A stretch of 9,177 bases of DNA from Rikenellaceae bacterium (GTDB lineage Bacteria > Bacteroidota > Bacteroidia > Bacteroidales > Rikenellaceae), in NCBI GenBank assembly GCA_031286025.1, contig JAITVB010000218.1, positions 1 through 9,177 of the forward strand, read 5' to 3'. The position numbers and the translations under genes are program-made. The notes under the pieces were generated by a model. It did no database searches and was not told the DNA's origin. It worked only from the letters and a program-made list of their open reading frames with translations. This document shows positions 6,441-9,177 of this stretch, piece by piece (the first letter of the stretch is position 1; each line of letters starts with the position of its first letter).

Positions 6441-7904
6441 TTACTGATGCTGCGGGCGGAGCAAGTCCGCGACGCTCTTGACCGGATTGAACGTCGAAAC
6501 CGGAACCTCGACGAACAGCGTGTTCCAACGGGCCATCGCGCCGTTCCAAAGGCCGGGCAGCTCCTGGGCCTTCAACTCGCGTCCGTTTTTCGATTTGACT
6601 GAAATAAATCCGGTTTGCGGATCAACATATTTTTTGAGGTCGAACATTTTACCTTTATAATCTTTCACCAAACATACCAGATCGACCGGATTAAAATGGG
6701 TCGCCTCCCGCATCAGTCCGGCCTGTTCGGGGGCAATTTGCGACGATTCGGCGATCTGGAGCGATCGTGCGCCGTCCGGTTCGGCCACCCAGAAGGGGCC
6801 GCCGCCCGGTTCGCCCTCGTTCTTCACCATCCCGCACACGCGAATAGGGCGGTCGAGGCGGTCGTGCAACGCCGCGGCACGTTCTGCCGCCGGTCGTTTC
6901 GAAAAATCGGCCGGCAATTTATAGGACAGGTCGGCGGCGACAAGTTTTTCGATTTCAGCCAACAATGCGTCATCGGCCCCGGCGTCAAGCTTGCGCAAAT
7001 ACGCAAAACTCTTGTCGCGCACGTCGAGCAGCAGGTCGGCAATCGCTTTCTTCCAAAGCACCGTGTCGCCCTTCCGGTGGTCGGGCACGACGTTGTCGAT
7101 GTTCTTCACGAAAATCACATCGGCGTCGATCTCGTCCAAATTCTCGATCAGCGCTCCGTGTCCGCCCGGACGGAACAGCAGCGTACCGTCCGCCTCGCGG
7201 AAAGGTTCGTTGTGCATATCGGCGGCCAACGTGTCGGTGCTTGGTTTTTGCTGCGAATAGGCGATCAGGTATTTCACCCCGAATTTCTTTTCATAGACCG
7301 GACGCACCCGTTCGACCAATTGTTCGAATCCTGCCTGGTGCTCGGGCGAAACGGTAAAATGAATGCGTACCGTCCCATCCCCGCTTGAGGCATACATCGC
7401 TCCTTCGGCCAGATGTTCCTCCAATGCAGTCCGATTACCGTCCCCATACCGGTGAAACAGCAGAAGCCCCTTGGGCAGACTCCCGTAGCCGAGACCTTTG
7501 CCCACGATGGCCGCGATCACCTCGCGCGGTCGCGCGTCCTCGGCCACATATTTTTTCAACTCGTCGTAAAAAGCGAACTGCGACAGGTGTTTGAGCGAAT
7601 CGTCGACACACTTCGACGGTTTGCCGTCGGCGACAAATTCAAAAAAATCTTTGAACATCCGGGTAGCGGCACCTGATGCGGGGACGAATTTCTCGACAGT
7701 CAACCCTTTGGCAGCCTGATCGTAATGAATTGCGCGACTTTCGACTTCGCTTGCCGGAAAACGGCGAATGCCGTCGCTTGCCACTGCAGCGGCAGTGATC
7801 GGCAAATAAGGAAACCCCTGACGGAAATTCTTCAACATCTGTTCCACCTGATCCGCCCCTATTCCTTTCCCCTCCAACTGTTGCAATTCTTTTTCCGTAA
7901 ACAT
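6441..7904 (-). CDS. DUF4301-family protein, possible GT-A/nucleotidyltransferase-like enzyme
   Basis: A predicted cytoplasmic protein of 487 residues, about the family's usual length and intact at both ends. It begins MFTEKELQQLEGKGI and ends DLLRPQHQ, both typical of DUF4301 proteins in Bacteroidetes. Its biochemical function is not established to my knowledge. Several motifs, in order, resemble sugar-phosphate nucleotidyltransferases: VPASGAATRMFKD (74-86, like the G-x-G-T-R-M nucleotide loop), LPKGLLLFHRY (143-153, like the P-K-x-L block), FRPGGHGALIENL (244-256) and IFVKNIDNVVPD (264-275). The last two recall the P-P-G-H-G-D and Y-x-F-V-x-N-x-D-N blocks of UTP-sugar pyrophosphorylases. 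The C-terminal part (about 350-487) is strongly family-specific. The start is supported by AAAGGGAG just upstream. It runs in the same direction as the ATPase operon and may be co-transcribed, but the 94-bp gap leaves this open. The family call is firm and the enzymatic reading is inference. Confidence 0.88.
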   Translation of the reverse strand: MFTEKELQQLEGKGIGADQVEQMLKNFRQGFPYLPITAAAVASDGIRRFPASEVESRAIHYDQAAKGLTVEKFVPASGAATRMFKDFFEFVADGKPSKCVDDSLKHLSQFAFYDELKKYVAEDARPREVIAAIVGKGLGYGSLPKGLLLFHRYGDGNRTALEEHLAEGAMYASSGDGTVRIHFTVSPEHQAGFEQLVERVRPVYEKKFGVKYLIAYSQQKPSTDTLAADMHNEPFREADGTLLFRPGGHGALIENLDEIDADVIFVKNIDNVVPDHRKGDTVLWKKAIADLLLDVRDKSFAYLRKLDAGADDALLAEIEKLVAADLSYKLPADFSKRPAAERAAALHDRLDRPIRVCGMVKNEGEPGGGPFWVAEPDGARSLQIAESSQIAPEQAGLMREATHFNPVDLVCLVKDYKGKMFDLKKYVDPQTGFISVKSKNGRELKAQELPGLWNGAMARWNTLFVEVPVSTFNPVKSVADLLRPQHQ

Positions 7905-7907
7905 AGG

Positions 7908-7915
7908 CTCCCTTT
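7908..7915 (-). promoter_or_regulatory. Ribosome-binding site of the DUF4301 gene
   Basis: On the minus strand AAAGGGAG lies three bases before the ATG at 7904. It supports this start over later in-frame methionines. Confidence 0.6.
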
Positions 7916-7972
7916 ATTGAGAAAAAACTTTAGTCCAAGTTTGGAAAAAAAATCCAAAAAACCATCATAAAA

Positions 7973-8012
7973 TTGTGTATTTCGCATTTTCTAATGAAAA
8001 TTTAATACACAA
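7973..8012 (-). repeat. Imperfect 40-bp inverted repeat in the DUF4301 leader
   Basis: Outer arms TTGTGTATT (7973-7981) and AATACACAA (8004-8012) pair perfectly over 9 bp. Inside, ATTTTC (7986-7991) pairs with GAAAAT (7996-8001) around a TAAT loop. A 4-versus-2-base internal loop separates the two stems. It could be an RNA stem in the leader or a protein-binding site. AT richness raises the chance of accidental dyads, but the two-tier arrangement is notable. Confidence 0.5.
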
Positions 8013-8023
8013 AGATCGAATTC

Positions 8024-8040
8024 TGTGCGATCTGAGCACA
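8024..8040. promoter_or_regulatory. Dyad TGTGC-N7-GCACA, possible operator
   Basis: The arms TGTGC (8024-8028) and GCACA (8036-8040) flank seven bases. The form is loosely like CRP/FNR-family sites, which have TGTGA-N6-TCACA, but the spacing and inner base differ. An overlapping alternative dyad, AGATCG (8013-8018) with CGATCT (8028-8033), cannot form at the same time in RNA. No regulator gene is present in the window to support a specific assignment. Confidence 0.3.
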
Positions 8041-8043
8041 TTT

Positions 8044-8059
8044 CGTTTAAATTTAAACG
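8044..8059. promoter_or_regulatory. Perfect 16-bp palindrome, possible operator
   Basis: CGTTTAAATTTAAACG reads identically on both strands with no spacer. It lies 140 bases upstream of the DUF4301 ATG at the edge of the AT-rich leader. A spacerless palindrome makes a poor RNA hairpin, so a dimeric DNA-binding protein is the more natural reading. Function is inferred from shape only. Confidence 0.4.
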
Positions 8060-8165
8060 GCGGCGTTCTGTTGAAAAAATGTTTTTGCCTCCCCGAGTGT
8101 CATCCCGGAAAGAGTCCTTTTCCATCAGCCATAGTCCACTGCCAAAAGACAAAGGAGAGCAATTA

Positions 8166-8214
8166 CCGATCGAAAAGAGGTGAAACAAGAACATAATGAC
8201 GCTGTAACGATCGG
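8166..8214. repeat. Spaced inverted repeat CCGATCG / CGATCGG
   Basis: CCGATCG (8166-8172) and CGATCGG (8208-8214) form a 7-bp inverted pair separated by 35 bases. Each core, CGATCG, is itself palindromic. It could be paired operator half-sites or a chance occurrence. Nothing else in the segment points to a role. Confidence 0.3.
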
Positions 8215-8284
8215 ATACAAAAGCCCGTCGCCAACGAATAAAATTTCCGGGGAGCGTGGTTCTCACGCTTGAGGTTGCGCCGAA

Positions 8285-8344
8285 GTTGTGGCTGTCTCCG
8301 GCAGGCGCTTTTTGTAAAAAGCGCCTGCCGGAGACAGCCACAAC
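8285..8344. repeat. 60-bp near-perfect palindrome after hisIE (29-bp arms), possible terminator or mobile palindromic repeat
   Basis: The left arm 8285-8313 and the right arm 8316-8344 are exact reverse complements over 29 bp, with only GT (8314-8315) between them. The arms are GC-rich except for a T5/A5 run at the centre. On the minus strand it begins two bases after the hisIE TAA. A transcript would fold into a very stable hairpin that could stop transcription or protect the his mRNA 3' end. No T-run follows outside the stem, so it is not a standard intrinsic terminator. Perfect arm identity suggests either recent insertion of a repeated palindromic element or strong selection. Confidence 0.85.
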
Positions 8345-8346
8345 CC

Positions 8347-8949
8347 TTACTTATGCCGTTTGGCGAGTTCTTCTTCGATGTCGGTGAGGGAATGGCCGGT
8401 GGCGGTGAGGAGAACGAGGTAGTGGTACATGAGGTCGGCGGCTTCGTAGAGCATGGCTTCGTGGTTTTGGTCGACGGCTTCGATGACGGTTTCGACGGCC
8501 TCTTCGCCGACTTTCTGGGCGATTTTGTTAACGCCTTTCGTGAAGAGCCTGGTGGTGTAGGAGCCTTCAGGCATGGTCTGTTTACGACCTTGGATCACTC
8601 GCTGTAAATGGTATAGAAACCCTTCGGTTTCGCGGGTGGCGAAACAGGTTTTGGAACCGGTGTGGCAAGTAGGGCCGATGGGGTTGACACGGATCAGCAG
8701 GGTGTCGTCGTCGCAATCTTTGGCGATGCTGACCACGTTCAGGAAGTTGCCGCTAGTTTCGCCTTTGGTCCACAGTCGGCCTTTGGTGCGGCTGAAGAAG
8801 GTGACTCGGTTTTCTGCAACGGTCTTATTATAAGCCTCTTCGTTCATGTAGCCGAGCATCAGCACCTGGAGGGTGGCGTTGTCCTGTATGACTGCAGGAA
8901 TCAGGCCCTCGTTGCTTTTCGTCGTCTCTAATTCGCTGAATTTTATCAT
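8347..8949 (-). CDS. hisI: Bifunctional phosphoribosyl-AMP cyclohydrolase / phosphoribosyl-ATP pyrophosphatase
   Basis: A protein of 200 residues with both HisI and HisE domains, the usual fused HisIE length. It carries out the second and third steps of histidine synthesis in the cytoplasm: PR-ATP to PR-AMP, then opening of the adenine ring to ProFAR. The N-terminal cyclohydrolase domain (1 to about 105) has LMLGYMNEEA (30-39), FFSRTKGRLWTKGETSGN (51-68), the metal-binding DCDDD (78-82), and GPTCHTGSKTCF (92-103) with the zinc-ligand cysteines Cys95 and Cys102. The C-terminal pyrophosphatase domain (about 111-200) is helical, with KVGEEAVETVIEA (146-158) and YEAADLMYHYLVLL (168-181), whose acidic residues bind magnesium. 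The start overlaps the hisF stop in an ATGA at 8946-8949, so the two genes are translationally coupled. It appears to be the last gene of the his operon, followed at once by the large palindrome. Confidence 0.97.
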   Translation of the reverse strand: MIKFSELETTKSNEGLIPAVIQDNATLQVLMLGYMNEEAYNKTVAENRVTFFSRTKGRLWTKGETSGNFLNVVSIAKDCDDDTLLIRVNPIGPTCHTGSKTCFATRETEGFLYHLQRVIQGRKQTMPEGSYTTRLFTKGVNKIAQKVGEEAVETVIEAVDQNHEAMLYEAADLMYHYLVLLTATGHSLTDIEEELAKRHK

Positions 8950-9177
8950 GGCTTTCGGATTTGTAATCTTACCGGGATGCCGCGGGCGTGCAGCTCGTGT
9001 TTAAGGTCGGGAATGCGGATTTCGCCATAGTGAAAAATGCTGGCGGCCAAGGCGGCATCAGCTTTGCCGGCGGTGAGGACTTCGGCGATGTGGTCGACTG
9101 TGCCTGCGCCGCCGGAAGCGATAATCGGGATGGAGAGCGTTTCGGACAGTGCAGAGAAGGTGTCGCAGGGATAGCCG
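8946..9177 (-). CDS. hisF: Imidazole glycerol phosphate synthase subunit HisF, C-terminal end only
   Basis: The frame runs from the right window edge to a TGA at 8946-8948, giving 76 residues starting GYPCDTFSALS. This is the last third of the (beta-alpha)8-barrel cyclase, which with HisH converts PRFAR to imidazole glycerol phosphate and AICAR. The recognisable parts are SIPIIASGGAGTVDHI (phosphate-binding loop with the GGAG turn) and ADAALAASIFHYGEI (the last phosphate-binding strand and helix, near-universal in HisF). It then ends in LKHELHARGIPVRLQIRKP. The N-terminal two thirds lie outside the window. It overlaps hisIE by 4 bp, the common hisF-hisI order in Bacteroidetes his operons. Confidence 0.96.
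   Translation of the reverse strand, partial: GYPCDTFSALSETLSIPIIASGGAGTVDHIAEVLTAGKADAALAASIFHYGEIRIPDLKHELHARGIPVRLQIRKP

Larger units (their letters stand above)
7905..8346. other. Intergenic region between hisIE and the DUF4301 gene
   Basis: About 440 bp without a convincing gene. The hisIE-proximal end is filled by a 60-bp palindrome (8285-8344). It is followed by a small stem AGCGTG/CACGCT (8253-8258 and 8264-8269), which on the minus strand runs into a weak T-rich stretch and could terminate the his transcript. The middle (about 8070-8250) has mixed composition, with a spaced CCGATCG/CGATCGG repeat. The last 150 bases before the DUF4301 ATG are strongly AT-rich and dense in dyads (listed separately), as expected for a promoter and leader. 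I could not place a convincing Bacteroidetes promoter (TTTG near -33, TAnnTTTG near -7). A poor match, TTTTTTGG followed about 22 bases later by TAAAGTTT, lies at about 7925-7960 on the minus strand. Confidence 0.6.

Noticed and set aside
6615..7388. Plus-strand open frame (about 257 codons) opposite the DUF4301 gene
   Set aside because: It is entirely antisense to an intact family member, with shadow-type composition.
7925..7960. Bacteroidetes-type promoter for the DUF4301 gene
   Set aside because: The best match (TTTG-like box, then TAAAGTTT about 22 bases later) deviates from TAnnTTTG and lies in T-rich sequence where partial matches are expected, so it was not listed as a feature.
7975..8196. 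Plus-strand frame of 73 codons in the same gap
   Set aside because: It crosses the AT-rich leader dyads, has no ribosome-binding site, and its composition is unlike a real protein.
7991..8341. Minus-strand frame of 116 codons in the his-DUF4301 gap
   Set aside because: It starts inside the large palindrome, has no similarity I recognise, a poor start context and unlikely composition. The region looks non-coding.
8285..8344. Canonical Rho-independent terminator or CRISPR-type repeat
   Set aside because: There is no T-tract outside the stem on either strand, and only one palindromic unit is present with no spacer array.

Overview
The window is about 9.2 kb of fairly GC-rich bacterial DNA, and every convincing gene lies on the minus strand. 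Gene content points to Bacteroidales. The markers are a fused hisIE gene, a DUF4301-family protein, and a bacterial V-type ATPase operon carrying a DUF2764 gene between the E and A subunits. The GC-rich coding DNA set against AT-rich leaders would fit a Rikenellaceae/Alistipes-like genome, but that genus-level guess is inference only.

Read in the direction of transcription (right to left), the layout is as follows. (1) The 3' end of a histidine operon: the C-terminal 76 residues of HisF (8946-9177), then the bifunctional HisIE (8347-8949), overlapping by an ATGA. (2) A roughly 440-bp intergenic region. It opens two bases after the hisIE stop with a 29-bp-arm perfect palindrome (8285-8344) and continues into an AT-rich leader packed with smaller dyads. 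(3) A DUF4301-family protein (6441-7904) of unestablished function, whose motifs suggest a GT-A/nucleotidyltransferase fold. (4) After about 94 bp, a tightly packed V/A-type ATPase operon: E (5729-6346), DUF2764 protein (4846-5721), A (3069-4826), B (1727-3052), D (1085-1690) and I (1088 to beyond the left edge). The last two overlap by ATGA. The proteolipid K gene would be expected just beyond position 1.

Together, A and B form the ATP-hydrolysing or ATP-synthesising head, D the central rotor shaft, E a peripheral stalk, and I the membrane stator arm with its proton or sodium half-channels. No genes for F, G/H or C/d subunits are seen between E and I. The DUF2764 protein sits in their place and is the most interesting candidate for an undescribed rotary-ATPase component. 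I see no mobile element, CRISPR array, tRNA or rRNA.
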